Of a DNA stretch of 64,000 nt, positions 25,066 to 33,824 are shown one piece after another. The position numbers and the translations under genes are program-made. The notes under the pieces are model-generated. The model saw only the letters and a list, made by a program, of their open reading frames with translations. It ran no database searches and was not told the DNA's origin. Source of the stretch: Streptomyces sp. NBC_00525 (lineage in GTDB: Bacteria; Actinomycetota; Actinomycetes; Streptomycetales; Streptomycetaceae); NCBI RefSeq assembly GCF_036346595.1, contig NZ_CP107834.1:3100001-3164000 (forward strand), in the 5' to 3' direction. Numbering within the stretch: the first letter of the stretch is position 1; each line of letters opens with the position of its first letter.

Positions 25066-26580
25066 TCAGTCGGCGGCGGGCGTCCCGGCCGTACCCCACT
25101 CCACCCGCGACCCGGCCGCCCCGGCCCCGTCGTCCGCCCCCTCACCGCGTACGGCGCCGGGCTGGGCGATGTGGGTCAGCGCGAAGACGTCCTCGGCCCC
25201 GTCGAGCACCCCGCCCGAGGGGTCGTCCGAGCCGTCGTGCCGTACCCCGTCGCGTTCCGGCATCGAGATGTCCCGTACGACGAGGGCGCACAGGTACAGG
25301 GTGCCCACCAGATGCAGCACGATCGCCATCTGGTAGCCCTCCGTGGGCAGCCCCTGGTGCTTGTCGCCGCTCGTCGTGTACGCGAGGTACATCCAGATCC
25401 CCAGGAAGTACAGAACCTCGCAGGTCTGCCAGATCAGGAAGTCCCGCCAGCGGGGCCGGGCCAGCGCGGCGAGCGGGATGAGCCACAGCACGTACTGCGG
25501 TGAGTAGACCTTGTTGACGAGGATGAAGACCGCGACGACGAGGAACGCGAGCTGGGCGAACCGCGGCCGGCGCGGCGCGGTCAGGGCCAGGGCGCCGATC
25601 GCGAGACACAGCACGAGCGTCGTCACCGTCGAGACGGTGTTGACCGTGCTCACGTCGATGGCCTCGCCGGAGCGCTGTGTGATGACCAGCCAGAACGATC
25701 CGAAGTCGATGCCGCGTTCCTGGCTGAAGGTGTAGAACTTCTTCCATCCCTCGGGCGCCGGGATCATGACCGGCAGATTGACCACCAGCCAGGAACCGGC
25801 CGCCCCCAGCAGCGCCGCGCCGAACGCGCGCCACTTCCCGGCCCGCCAGCACAGCACGAAGACCGGCCCCAGCAGCAGCACGGGGTACAGCTTGGCGGCC
25901 GTGGCCAGCCCGATGAGGACACCGAAGGCCAGCGGACGGCTGCGGGACCACATGAGCATCGCCGCGGCGGTCAGGGCGACGGCCAGCAGGTCCCAGTTGA
26001 TCGTGGCGGTGAGCGCGAAGGCGGGCGCGAGCGCCATCAGCAGGCCGTCCCAGGGGCGCCGACGGTGCGTCCGGGCGACACAGACGGCGATCACCGCGGT
26101 GCAGATCATCAGCATGCCCGCGTTGGCCAGCCAGTACGCCTGCTCCTGCGTCTGGAGGGAGCCGCCGCCCGGCGTCAGCCAGGCCGCGACCTGCATGAAC
26201 ACCCCGGTGAGAACGGGGTACTCCAGGAACTGCATGTCACCGGGCAGCCGGTCGAAGTACGGCACCAGGCCGTCCGCGAAGCCGCGCCCCGCGTACAGAT
26301 GCGGGATGTCCGAGTAGCAGGCGTGGGTGTACTGGGAGGCCGCGCCCCGGAACCACGCCCAGTTGTAGCAGGGCAGCTTCTGCACCATGCCGAGCGCGAA
26401 CATTCCGATGGCCACCAGGGCGACGGCTGCCACCGGCGTGAGCGCGGTGCCGCCGAGCCGCGCCCAGCGCCCCGACCTCCCGCCGATCAGCTCGCTGCCG
26501 GCCGCCGCGACCTCGTCCCGGTGCGTGGGCCGTACGACGGACCGTTCCTCGTGCACGCTCGTGTCCTCTGCGCTTGGCAT
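25066..26580 (-). CDS. GT87-type polyprenyl-phosphomannose-dependent glycosyltransferase
   Basis: A protein of about 504 residues with about 11 hydrophobic segments, matching the GT87 (DUF2029) family of membrane mannosyltransferases in actinobacteria. The loop after the first segment contains WAWFRGAASQYTHACYSDIP and a conserved acidic stretch (DRLPGDMQFLEYPVLTG). The start could be 26580 or 26589. The C-terminus is a hydrophilic tail rich in Gly/Asp. Acceptor and product are not known. Confidence 0.75.
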   Translation of the reverse strand: MPSAEDTSVHEERSVVRPTHRDEVAAAGSELIGGRSGRWARLGGTALTPVAAVALVAIGMFALGMVQKLPCYNWAWFRGAASQYTHACYSDIPHLYAGRGFADGLVPYFDRLPGDMQFLEYPVLTGVFMQVAAWLTPGGGSLQTQEQAYWLANAGMLMICTAVIAVCVARTHRRRPWDGLLMALAPAFALTATINWDLLAVALTAAAMLMWSRSRPLAFGVLIGLATAAKLYPVLLLGPVFVLCWRAGKWRAFGAALLGAAGSWLVVNLPVMIPAPEGWKKFYTFSQERGIDFGSFWLVITQRSGEAIDVSTVNTVSTVTTLVLCLAIGALALTAPRRPRFAQLAFLVVAVFILVNKVYSPQYVLWLIPLAALARPRWRDFLIWQTCEVLYFLGIWMYLAYTTSGDKHQGLPTEGYQMAIVLHLVGTLYLCALVVRDISMPERDGVRHDGSDDPSGGVLDGAEDVFALTHIAQPGAVRGEGADDGAGAAGSRVEWGTAGTPAAD

Positions 26581-26614
26581 GTCGCACATCCTGCCGTACG
26601 GCGCTGTGGAAACA

Positions 26615-26650
26615 ACGAGGGCCGCCGCACCAAGGTGCCGCGGCCCTCGT
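26615..26650 (-). terminator. Terminator hairpin of the PBP gene
   Basis: An 11-bp outer stem (26615-26625 with 26640-26650) with an inner 5-bp stem (GCACC/GGTGC). It lies 52 bases past the PBP stop and before the GT87 start. Confidence 0.7.
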
Positions 26651-26702
26651 CCCACGCCGGCTTCACCTCGCGCGCGGCGAGGGAAGTGGTGCGTGCCGGG
26701 CG

Positions 26703-29480
26703 CTACCCGCCCGTCCCCCACCAGTTGGTGTTCCCGGTGCTGTTGTTGTTCCCGTTGGTGTTTCCGCCGTTGTTGTTGCTGGTGGTGGTGTTCCCGCTGG
26801 TCTCGGTGGAGCCGTCCGTACCGCCTTCACCGCCGGTCGTGCCGGTGGAGGTGCCGGTGTCCGTATTGCCGCCGTCGTTGCCCTGGGTGGTACCCGTGTC
26901 GGTATTGCCGCCGTCGTTGCCCTGGCTGGTGCCCGTGTTCGCGTTGCCGCCGTTGTTGTTCTGGCAGTTCCAGTCCCACGTACCGCAGGTGTCGGTCGGG
27001 TCCGGGGTCGGGATGTCGGGCGTGGGCGTGGGCGTCGTCGGGGTCGGTTCCTTCGTCTCGGTCTCGGTCGGGGTCGGCGTCGGGGTCGGCGAGGGCTTCT
27101 TGGAGGCGCCGCCGCCGTAGACCTTGTCGCCGATCGGCTCCGCCTCGGGGAACTTCTCGTACTTCGCGCCTTTCATGGCCTCGGCCATGAAGTCGTGCCA
27201 GACCTGCGCGGGGAACGAGGCGCCGTGGATCTTGTCCTTGCCACCGGTGCCGTACATCGGCTCGAACTTACGGTTCTTGTTCCGGTCGTCGTCGTCCAGC
27301 CGGTACATGCTGATCGCCGTGGACAGCTGCGGGGTGTAGCCCACGAACCACGCCGACAGGTTGTCGTCGGTCGTACCGGTCTTGCCCGCGACCTCACGGC
27401 CCGGAAGGCGGGCGGGCGTACCCGTTCCCTTTTCCACGACGTTCTTGAGGACGTCCGTGACGTTGTCGGCGATGGCACTGTCGAAGGCGCTCTTGGTGAC
27501 GACCCGGTGGCGGTAGACCGGCGCGCCGCGCTTCTTCACCTCGGTGACGGAGAAGGGCTCGCGCTGCTGGCCGCGGGCCGCGAAGGTGGCGTAGGCGCCG
27601 GCCATGCTGGTCGTGCTGGGCGAGGACGTACCAATGGAGAAGGACGGCACTCCGGCGTCCGCCATGTACTTGTCGTCCTTCAGACCGGCCGAGATGGCCG
27701 CCGCCTTCACCTTGTCCGTACCGACGTCCATGCCGAGCTGCACGAACGGGGAGTTGGCGGACCACTGCATCGCCTCACGCAGGGTGATGTTGCCGTACGA
27801 CTCGTGGTCGTCGTTGGTCTGCAGCCACTCCTTGCCCTCCTCGTCGGTCCAGATGTCGCCGTTGTACTTCTTGATCTTCAGCTTGTCGTCGCCGTTGTAG
27901 ATGCTGAGCGGCGAGACCTTCTTGCGCTGCGACTCGTTCTGGTCCGGGCCGCCGGACGGGTCCCGCTTGCCGTACTCCATGGCGGCGGCGAGCACGAACG
28001 GCTTGAAGGTGGAGCCGACCGCGGCACCGGTGGGGCCGGCGTTGCTGGTGAAGTGCTTGGTCGCGTCCGCACCACCGTAGATCGCCTTGATCGCCCCGGT
28101 CTTCGGGTCGACCGACGAGCCACCGAACTGCACGTGGGTGTCCTTGTCAGGACGCTTCTTCGGGTCGATGTTCTCGTCGTAGACCCGCTTGACGGCCTTG
28201 CTGAGCTGGTTGACCTTCTTCTTGTCGAAGGTCGTGTGGATCTCGTAGCCGCCCTGGTCGAGCATGTCCTTGGTGATGTTGGTGTTGTTGATGACCTCGG
28301 CGTTGGCCATGTTGACGAGGTAGCCGATCTGACCGCCCAGCTGAGCGTTGCGCTTCGGCTTGTCGGGCATCGGGAACTCGGTGTACTTGTCCCGGTCCTC
28401 CTGCGACATCCGGCCGTCCTTCACCTCCTCGTCGAGAATCCACTTCCAGCGCTTCGTCGCGCGGGCGAGGTTCTTCTCGGCGGTGGCCTGCACCGGGTCG
28501 ATCTCCGGCGCACCGGCCGGGTCATAGTAGGTGGCGCCCTTGAGGAGGCTGGCCAGGAAGGCGCACTCGCTCGGGTCGAGGTCCTTGGCGTCCTTGCCGT
28601 AGTACGTACGGGCCGCGGCCTGGAGACCGGAGGCGCCGCGCCCGTAGTACGAGACGTTGAGGTACCCGGCCATGACCTCGGACTTCTTCATCTCGCTGCC
28701 GACCTTGAGCGTGATGAAGAGTTCCTTGAACTTGCGGGTCAGGGTCTGATCCGACGAGAGCCACGAGTTCTTGACGTACTGCTGGGTGATCGTCGAGCCA
28801 CCCTGGGTCTGGCCGCCCTTGGCCATGTTGAACACGGCGCGGGCGATACCCATGGGGTCGATGCCGTGGTCGGAGTCGAAGGACTTGTTCTCGGCGGAGA
28901 TGACGGCGTTGCGCATCGCCTTGGGGATCTGCGCGTAGTCGATGACCTGGCGGTTGACCTCACCGCCGGTGGCCACCATCTGGGTGCCGTCGTTCCAGTA
29001 GTAGACGTTGTTCTCCGCATCCGCCGCATCGTTGATGTCCGGAGTGGACACCATCGCGTACGCGAGACCCGCGAGGCCCATCAGCAGGCCCAGGAAACCG
29101 ATGCACAGGCTGGAGACCAGCTTCCAGGACGGAATCCAGCGCCGCAGACCGTTCCGGCCGGCCCGCGGGTAGTCGATGAAGCGCTTCTTGCCCGGGCGCC
29201 GGCCGCCACGCCCCTCCGCCCCGCCGTCCCCACCCCCGCGGCGCCGGCCACCGCCGCCGCCTTCGGAGCCGCCTCGGCCCGCGCCGCCCCGCTGGGCCGC
29301 CCGTCTGGCCGCGGCACGACCTGCGTACGGGGCCTCCTCGCCGTGCGAGGCGGAAGGTGAGGCCGAAGTTACTCCGCGTGACGGTGCTGCGCGGCGTCCG
29401 GAGGACTGCTGGGCGGCTCGTCGGGCCGCGGCACGTCCGCCACCTTGCGGTTGCGACGTCTTGCGACGGTGCTCGCTCAT
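26703..29480 (-). CDS. Class A penicillin-binding protein (transglycosylase/transpeptidase)
   Basis: A 925-residue bifunctional wall synthase. N-terminal 120 residues are basic and repetitive; one membrane anchor follows (LVSSLCIGFLGLLMGLAGLA). The GT51 domain has ENKSFDSDHGID, and the transpeptidase has STFK (SxxK), SAN and KTGTTD motifs. The C-terminal tail of about 130 residues is Asn/Gly/Thr-rich, with a 13-residue repeat (GNDGGNTDTGTTQ) from a 39-nt DNA repeat. ATG 29480 follows GAGGAG. It lies in the same cell-wall neighbourhood as femX. Confidence 0.94.
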   Translation of the reverse strand: MSEHRRKTSQPQGGGRAAARRAAQQSSGRRAAPSRGVTSASPSASHGEEAPYAGRAAARRAAQRGGAGRGGSEGGGGGRRRGGGDGGAEGRGGRRPGKKRFIDYPRAGRNGLRRWIPSWKLVSSLCIGFLGLLMGLAGLAYAMVSTPDINDAADAENNVYYWNDGTQMVATGGEVNRQVIDYAQIPKAMRNAVISAENKSFDSDHGIDPMGIARAVFNMAKGGQTQGGSTITQQYVKNSWLSSDQTLTRKFKELFITLKVGSEMKKSEVMAGYLNVSYYGRGASGLQAAARTYYGKDAKDLDPSECAFLASLLKGATYYDPAGAPEIDPVQATAEKNLARATKRWKWILDEEVKDGRMSQEDRDKYTEFPMPDKPKRNAQLGGQIGYLVNMANAEVINNTNITKDMLDQGGYEIHTTFDKKKVNQLSKAVKRVYDENIDPKKRPDKDTHVQFGGSSVDPKTGAIKAIYGGADATKHFTSNAGPTGAAVGSTFKPFVLAAAMEYGKRDPSGGPDQNESQRKKVSPLSIYNGDDKLKIKKYNGDIWTDEEGKEWLQTNDDHESYGNITLREAMQWSANSPFVQLGMDVGTDKVKAAAISAGLKDDKYMADAGVPSFSIGTSSPSTTSMAGAYATFAARGQQREPFSVTEVKKRGAPVYRHRVVTKSAFDSAIADNVTDVLKNVVEKGTGTPARLPGREVAGKTGTTDDNLSAWFVGYTPQLSTAISMYRLDDDDRNKNRKFEPMYGTGGKDKIHGASFPAQVWHDFMAEAMKGAKYEKFPEAEPIGDKVYGGGASKKPSPTPTPTPTETETKEPTPTTPTPTPDIPTPDPTDTCGTWDWNCQNNNGGNANTGTSQGNDGGNTDTGTTQGNDGGNTDTGTSTGTTGGEGGTDGSTETSGNTTTSNNNGGNTNGNNNSTGNTNWWGTGG
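26852..26950. repeat. 39-nt tandem repeat in the PBP C-terminus
   Basis: Units beginning at about 26863, 26902 and 26941 (GTATTGCCGCCGTCGTTGCC and variants) repeat with a 39-base period, encoding GNDGGNTDTGT-type repeats. Likely prone to copy-number change. Confidence 0.75.
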
Positions 29481-29867
29481 CGAACGACTACTCCTCGGGC
29501 AGGCGAGAGCGCCTGGAAGCGGCAGGTGAGATCCGGTCCCCCGAACGACGGGCCGGCCCGGCGACAGGCCCGCCCGCAATGCATCCGGCTGCTCCGCGAG
29601 CACTGACGCGTGCGCGTGTCTCACGGTTCCCGGTGGTGTGCATGCCGCACAGACTACGCACGGTCAAAACCCTTCCAGGACCGAACTTCACCCCAAATAA
29701 CGCAAGTCGGTTCCTACGAATTAGTGATGTGACGCCGCTCACTGAGGCTCCCCTTGTCGACACGAGCAACGCGATCTATCGTGCTGATGTATCGAGCCGA
29801 TACATCAGACCGGTACATCGGCTCGGCACCAGGGACCGCGGCAGCACTCGAAGAAGGAGGGGCGAGG
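29481..29867. promoter_or_regulatory. PBP-PadR divergent gap with palindromic operator
   Basis: A 387-base gap with no gene. It holds the inverted repeat TGATGTATCG/CGATACATCA (29785-29807, three-base spacer AGC), a good PadR-type operator, and a related CGGTACATCG at 29811-29820. It lies 60 bases before the PadR start, so PadR autoregulation is likely. Confidence 0.6.
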
Positions 29868-30572
29868 TTGAGCAGACGCTCCGGCATCCTCGAGTTCGCC
29901 GTCCTCGGACTGCTCCGCGAATCCCCGATGCACGGCTATGAGCTGCGCAAACGCCTCAACACCTCGTTGGGCATCTTCCGTGCCTTCAGCTACGGAACCC
30001 TCTACCCCTGCCTCAAGACGCTGGTCGCCAACGGCTGGTTGATCGAGGAACCGGGGACCCCTCCGACGGAATCGGCGTCCGGCTCCGGCCGGGCCGTCGC
30101 TCCTGCCTCGTCCCTGGCGGGACGCCGCGCCAAGATCGTCTACCGATTGACGGCGGAAGGTAAGGAGCACTTCGAGGAGCTGCTCTCGCACACCGGCCCC
30201 GACTCCTGGGAGGACGAGCACTTCGCTGCTCGCTTCGCCTTCTTCGGACAGACGGAGCACGAGGTGCGGATGCGGGTGCTGGAAGGCCGTCGCAGCCGGC
30301 TGGAGGAGCGCCTGGAGAAGATGAGCGCCTCTCTGGCCCGCACCCGCGAGCGTCTCGACGATTACACACTTGAGCTGCAGCGACACGGCATGGAGTCCGT
30401 GGAGCGCGAAGTGCGCTGGCTGAACGAGCTCATCGAGAGCGAGCGGTCGGGACGGGATCAGCGACGATCCTCGCCCGAGAGCTCAGCTCAGCAGAACACC
30501 GCAGGAGAGCCGGACGGCCTGCCCCGGCGGGGAGACAACCCGTCGGATCCGTCCGGCGACACCGCCAAGTGA
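29868..30572 (+). CDS. PadR-family transcriptional regulator
   Basis: A 234-residue regulator. The N-terminal winged helix reads [20 protein letters not shown], then [20 protein letters not shown], the PadR hallmark. The C-terminal half is a long coiled-coil-like dimerisation helix. The TTG start is chosen for the AAGGAGG site seven bases upstream; an earlier in-frame start would overlap the operator. It precedes ino1 by 61 bases, so it may control inositol synthesis as well as itself. Confidence 0.9.
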   Translation: MSRRSGILEFAVLGLLRESPMHGYELRKRLNTSLGIFRAFSYGTLYPCLKTLVANGWLIEEPGTPPTESASGSGRAVAPASSLAGRRAKIVYRLTAEGKEHFEELLSHTGPDSWEDEHFAARFAFFGQTEHEVRMRVLEGRRSRLEERLEKMSASLARTRERLDDYTLELQRHGMESVEREVRWLNELIESERSGRDQRRSSPESSAQQNTAGEPDGLPRRGDNPSDPSGDTAK

Positions 30573-30633
30573 GCTCACCGCACACCGCGGCGGGCTCATC
30601 AGAAACATCCATTACACACAGGGAGCAACCGGA

Positions 30634-31716
30634 ATGGGTTCGGTTCGCGTAGCCATCGTCGGCGTGGGCAACTGCGCCGCCTCGCTGGTCCAGGGCGTCG
30701 AGTACTACAAGGACGCCGATCCGGCCGGCAAGGTGCCCGGTCTGATGCACGTCCAGTTCGGCGACTACCACGTGCGGGACGTCGAGTTCGTCGCCGCCTT
30801 CGACGTCGACGCGAAGAAGGTCGGCCTGGACCTCTCGGACGCCATCGGCGCGAGCGAGAACAACACCATCAAGCTCTGCGACGTGCCGAACGCCGGTGTC
30901 ACCGTCCAGCGCGGCCACACCCACGACGGCCTGGGCAAGTACTACCGCCAGACCATCGAGGAGTCGGCCGAGGCCCCGGTCGACATCGTCCAGATCCTCA
31001 AGGACCGCAAGGTCGACGTCCTCGTCTGCTACCTCCCGGTGGGCTCCGAGGTCGCCGCGAAGTTCTACGCCCAGTGCGCCATCGACGCCAAGGTCGCGTT
31101 CGTCAACGCCCTCCCGGTCTTCATCGCCGGCACCAAGGAGTGGGCGGACAAGTTCACCGAGGCCGGTGTCCCGATCGTCGGCGACGACATCAAGTCGCAG
31201 GTCGGCGCCACCATCACGCACCGCGTGATGGCGAAGCTCTTCGAGGACCGGGGCGTCGTCCTGGACCGCACGATGCAGCTGAACGTCGGCGGCAACATGG
31301 ACTTCAAGAACATGCTCGAGCGCGAGCGCCTGGAGTCCAAGAAGATCTCCAAGACGCAGGCCGTCACCTCGCAGATCCGTGACCGCGAGCTCGGTGAGGA
31401 CAACGTCCACATCGGCCCGTCGGACTACGTGGCCTGGCTGGACGACCGCAAGTGGGCGTACGTGCGCCTCGAGGGCCGCGCCTTCGGTGACGTCCCGCTG
31501 AACCTGGAGTACAAGCTCGAGGTGTGGGACTCCCCGAACTCGGCCGGTGTCATCATCGACGCCCTCCGCGCTGCGAAGATCGCCAAGGACCGCGGCATCG
31601 GCGGCCCCATCCTCTCCGCATCGTCGTACTTCATGAAGTCGCCGCCCGTGCAGTACTTCGACGACGAGGCCCGCGAGAACGTCGAGAAGTTCATCCGCGG
31701 TGAGGTCTCCCACTGA
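30634..31716 (+). CDS. ino1: Inositol-3-phosphate synthase (Ino1)
   Basis: A 360-residue NAD-dependent enzyme turning glucose 6-phosphate into inositol 3-phosphate, the first step towards inositol lipids and mycothiol. It starts [18 protein letters not shown], a Rossmann fold typical of Ino1, with a [20 protein letters not shown] segment of the catalytic domain. Length suits the actinobacterial short form. It sits directly after the PadR gene. Confidence 0.95.
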   Translation: MGSVRVAIVGVGNCAASLVQGVEYYKDADPAGKVPGLMHVQFGDYHVRDVEFVAAFDVDAKKVGLDLSDAIGASENNTIKLCDVPNAGVTVQRGHTHDGLGKYYRQTIEESAEAPVDIVQILKDRKVDVLVCYLPVGSEVAAKFYAQCAIDAKVAFVNALPVFIAGTKEWADKFTEAGVPIVGDDIKSQVGATITHRVMAKLFEDRGVVLDRTMQLNVGGNMDFKNMLERERLESKKISKTQAVTSQIRDRELGEDNVHIGPSDYVAWLDDRKWAYVRLEGRAFGDVPLNLEYKLEVWDSPNSAGVIIDALRAAKIAKDRGIGGPILSASSYFMKSPPVQYFDDEARENVEKFIRGEVSH

Positions 31717-31775
31717 CTCACCTGAGTCAGCCGTGCGGCTGACGGGCGGCAACGCCTGTCGACTGCCGCGCCTTT

Positions 31776-31808
31776 GAGGGCCCCCGGGCAATGCGCTCGG
31801 GGGCTCTC
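31776..31808 (+). terminator. Terminator hairpin of ino1
   Basis: An 11-bp stem (31776-31786 with 31798-31808) with one wobble. A smaller 8-bp hairpin (31713-31730, CTGACTCA/TGAGTCAG) overlaps the ino1 stop codon. Confidence 0.6.
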
Positions 31809-31830
31809 GCCGTGTGTGACCCTTGCTTCC

Positions 31831-33099
31831 ATGCCCGTCGTGCATGACCTGCGCATACTCCTGCGCCTACGCGACTTCCGCCGCCTTCTGGCCGTGCGGG
31901 TCCTGTCCCAGTCGGCCGACGGCGTCTACCAGGTGGCCCTCGCCGCCCATGTGGTCTTCGCGCCGGAGAAACAGACCTCCGCAGCGGCCATCGCCTCCGC
32001 GATGGCCGTGCTCCTGCTGCCCTACTCGCTCATCGGCCCGTTCGCGGGCGTCCTGCTGGACCGCTGGCCGCGGCGCAAGGTCTTCGTGTACGGCAACCTG
32101 CTGCGCTCCGCCCTCGCCTGCTGCACCGCGCTCCTGCTCACCGCAGCGGCCCCTCTCTGGCTCTTCTACGCCTCGGCGCTGTGTGTCACCGCGGTCAACC
32201 GCTTCGTCCTCGCCGGGCTTTCGGCCGTACTGCCGCGCGTGGTCCCCCGGGAGCAGCTGGTGCTGGCCAACTCGCTGTCGCCGACCGCGGGGACTCTCGC
32301 CGCCACGGCCGGCGGCGGGCTCGCCTTTGTCGTCCGGGTGGTCCTCGCGGACTCCGACACCGCCGTGGTGCTGCTGGGGGCGGTGCTCTACCTCGCCTCG
32401 GCGCTGGCTGCCCTGAGCCTGGCGGCAAGACTGCTCGGACCGGACCGTGCCGCGACCCCGGTGCCGCTGCGCGCAGCGCTCGCCACCGCGGCCGGTGGAC
32501 TCCTGGACGGGCTGCGACATGTGATGCAGCACCGCAGCGCCTCGCGGGTGCTGGCCGCGATGACGGTGATCCGCTTCTGCTACGGAGCGCTGACCGTCAT
32601 GGTGCTGATGCTCTGCCGGTACGCCTGGACGGACAGCGATGACGACGGGCTCGCCCTGCTCGGTGCGGCGGTGGTGGTCTCCGGTGCCGGGTTCTTCGCC
32701 GCGGCCGTGCTGACCCCCTGGGCCGCGGCGCGGTTCGGGCGGCTCCGCTGGATGGTGGTGTGCGCGGCGACGGCCGCGGTTCTCGTACCGACCCTGGGGC
32801 TGTGGTTCGCGCCGGTGCCGATGCTGGTGGCCGCGTTCGTGCTCGGTCTGGTCACCCAGGGAGCGAAGATCGCCACGGACACGGTGGTGCAGACGGCCGT
32901 GGACGACGCCTACCGGGGCAGGGCCTTCTCGTTCTACGACGTGCTGTTCAACGTGGCTTTCGTCGCCGCTGCCGCAGCGACCGCGCTGGTGCTGCCTCCT
33001 GACGGGCGGTCGGCGGCTCTGCTGGGCGGTGTGGCGGTACTGTACGCAGGCTCTGCCCTGTACCTCGCGCATTGGAGTCGGGGCCGTGCTGTCCTATAG
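31831..33099 (+). CDS. MFS transporter
   Basis: A 422-residue membrane protein with about 12 hydrophobic segments, major facilitator superfamily. Motif A-like GVLLDRWPRRKVFVYG lies between segments 2 and 3. ATG 31831 (MPVVHDLRILLRLRDFRRLL) lacks a strong Shine-Dalgarno; an in-frame start at 31774 is less likely. Substrate unknown. It follows the ino1 terminator. Confidence 0.88.
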   Translation: MPVVHDLRILLRLRDFRRLLAVRVLSQSADGVYQVALAAHVVFAPEKQTSAAAIASAMAVLLLPYSLIGPFAGVLLDRWPRRKVFVYGNLLRSALACCTALLLTAAAPLWLFYASALCVTAVNRFVLAGLSAVLPRVVPREQLVLANSLSPTAGTLAATAGGGLAFVVRVVLADSDTAVVLLGAVLYLASALAALSLAARLLGPDRAATPVPLRAALATAAGGLLDGLRHVMQHRSASRVLAAMTVIRFCYGALTVMVLMLCRYAWTDSDDDGLALLGAAVVVSGAGFFAAAVLTPWAAARFGRLRWMVVCAATAAVLVPTLGLWFAPVPMLVAAFVLGLVTQGAKIATDTVVQTAVDDAYRGRAFSFYDVLFNVAFVAAAAATALVLPPDGRSAALLGGVAVLYAGSALYLAHWSRGRAVL

Positions 33100-33143
33100 C
33101 GTGCCCGCGTCAAACCAGACACACGATTCACGGGGGCATCCAG

Positions 33144-33695
33144 ATGACTTACCCGCCGCAGCAGGGCAACGGCCCATACGGCCAGCAGCCCGCTCAGCCC
33201 TACCCGCCTCAGCAGGGCGGCTACGGCTTCCCGCCCCAACAGCCGCAGCAGGGCTGGGGCGCTCCCCAGCAGCCGTATCCCCCGCACCAGGGCCAGCCGC
33301 AGCCGCAGGGCTGGGGCGGCCCCCAGGGGCCTTCGCAGCCGTCCGGCGGTAAGAAGGCGTTCCTCGCCACGCGGAACATCATCATCATCGTCGTGGGCAT
33401 CGTCGTACTCATCGGCCTGAAGTTCGGCTGGTCCGAGATATTCGAGTCCGACGCCAAGGCCGCTGCGGTGGGCGACTGCCTGGAGAACAAGGGGACCAAC
33501 TTCAACCCGGACATGAAGTCCGCCGACTGCGGCTCGTCCGCTGCGGAGTACCGGGTCGAGGAGGTTCACGACAACACGACGGACACGGACCTGTGCGACG
33601 CGGAGAAGTACGTTGCCTACACCGAGAGTTCGGGCCGCCGTAAGAGCCGGAGCAGCGTGGTGCTCTGCCTGACGCCACTCAAGACGGCCGACTGA
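33144..33695 (+). CDS. Membrane protein, LppU/SCO3897-like
   Basis: A 183-residue protein. The first 70 residues are Pro/Gln/Gly-rich (PPQQGNGPYGQQPAQPYPPQ), then one membrane segment (NIIIIVVGIVVLIGLKFGW) and an extracellular domain with cysteines (VGDCLENKG, ADCGSSA, DLCDAEKY, VLCL). It resembles the LppU/SCO3897 family of unknown function, common in actinobacteria and located in the same chromosomal position in Streptomyces. Function unknown. Confidence 0.8.
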   Translation: MTYPPQQGNGPYGQQPAQPYPPQQGGYGFPPQQPQQGWGAPQQPYPPHQGQPQPQGWGGPQGPSQPSGGKKAFLATRNIIIIVVGIVVLIGLKFGWSEIFESDAKAAAVGDCLENKGTNFNPDMKSADCGSSAAEYRVEEVHDNTTDTDLCDAEKYVAYTESSGRRKSRSSVVLCLTPLKTAD

Positions 33696-33715
33696 GCGGC
33701 TGCCTCAGCGCACCA

Positions 33716-33751
33716 CCGGGGGCGTTGTTTCACGTGAAACAACGCCCTCGG
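33716..33751. terminator. parS: Terminator-like palindrome containing parS
   Basis: A 36-bp inverted repeat (one mismatch) centred on the perfect parS 33727-33740. It lies between converging genes and could act as both terminator and ParB site. Confidence 0.85.
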
Positions 33752-33757
33752 CATACG

Positions 33758-33797
33758 CGGAGGCGCTCATGTTTCACGTGAAACATGAGCGCCTCCG
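33758..33797. terminator. parS: Perfect 40-bp palindrome containing parS
   Basis: A 40-bp perfect palindrome centred on parS 33771-33784. It sits 44 bases after the previous parS and just before the pcnA stop. Same dual reading as its neighbour. Confidence 0.85.
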
Positions 33798-33824
33798 ACA
33801 CACAGAAGGGAGCGCGGCAGGGCT

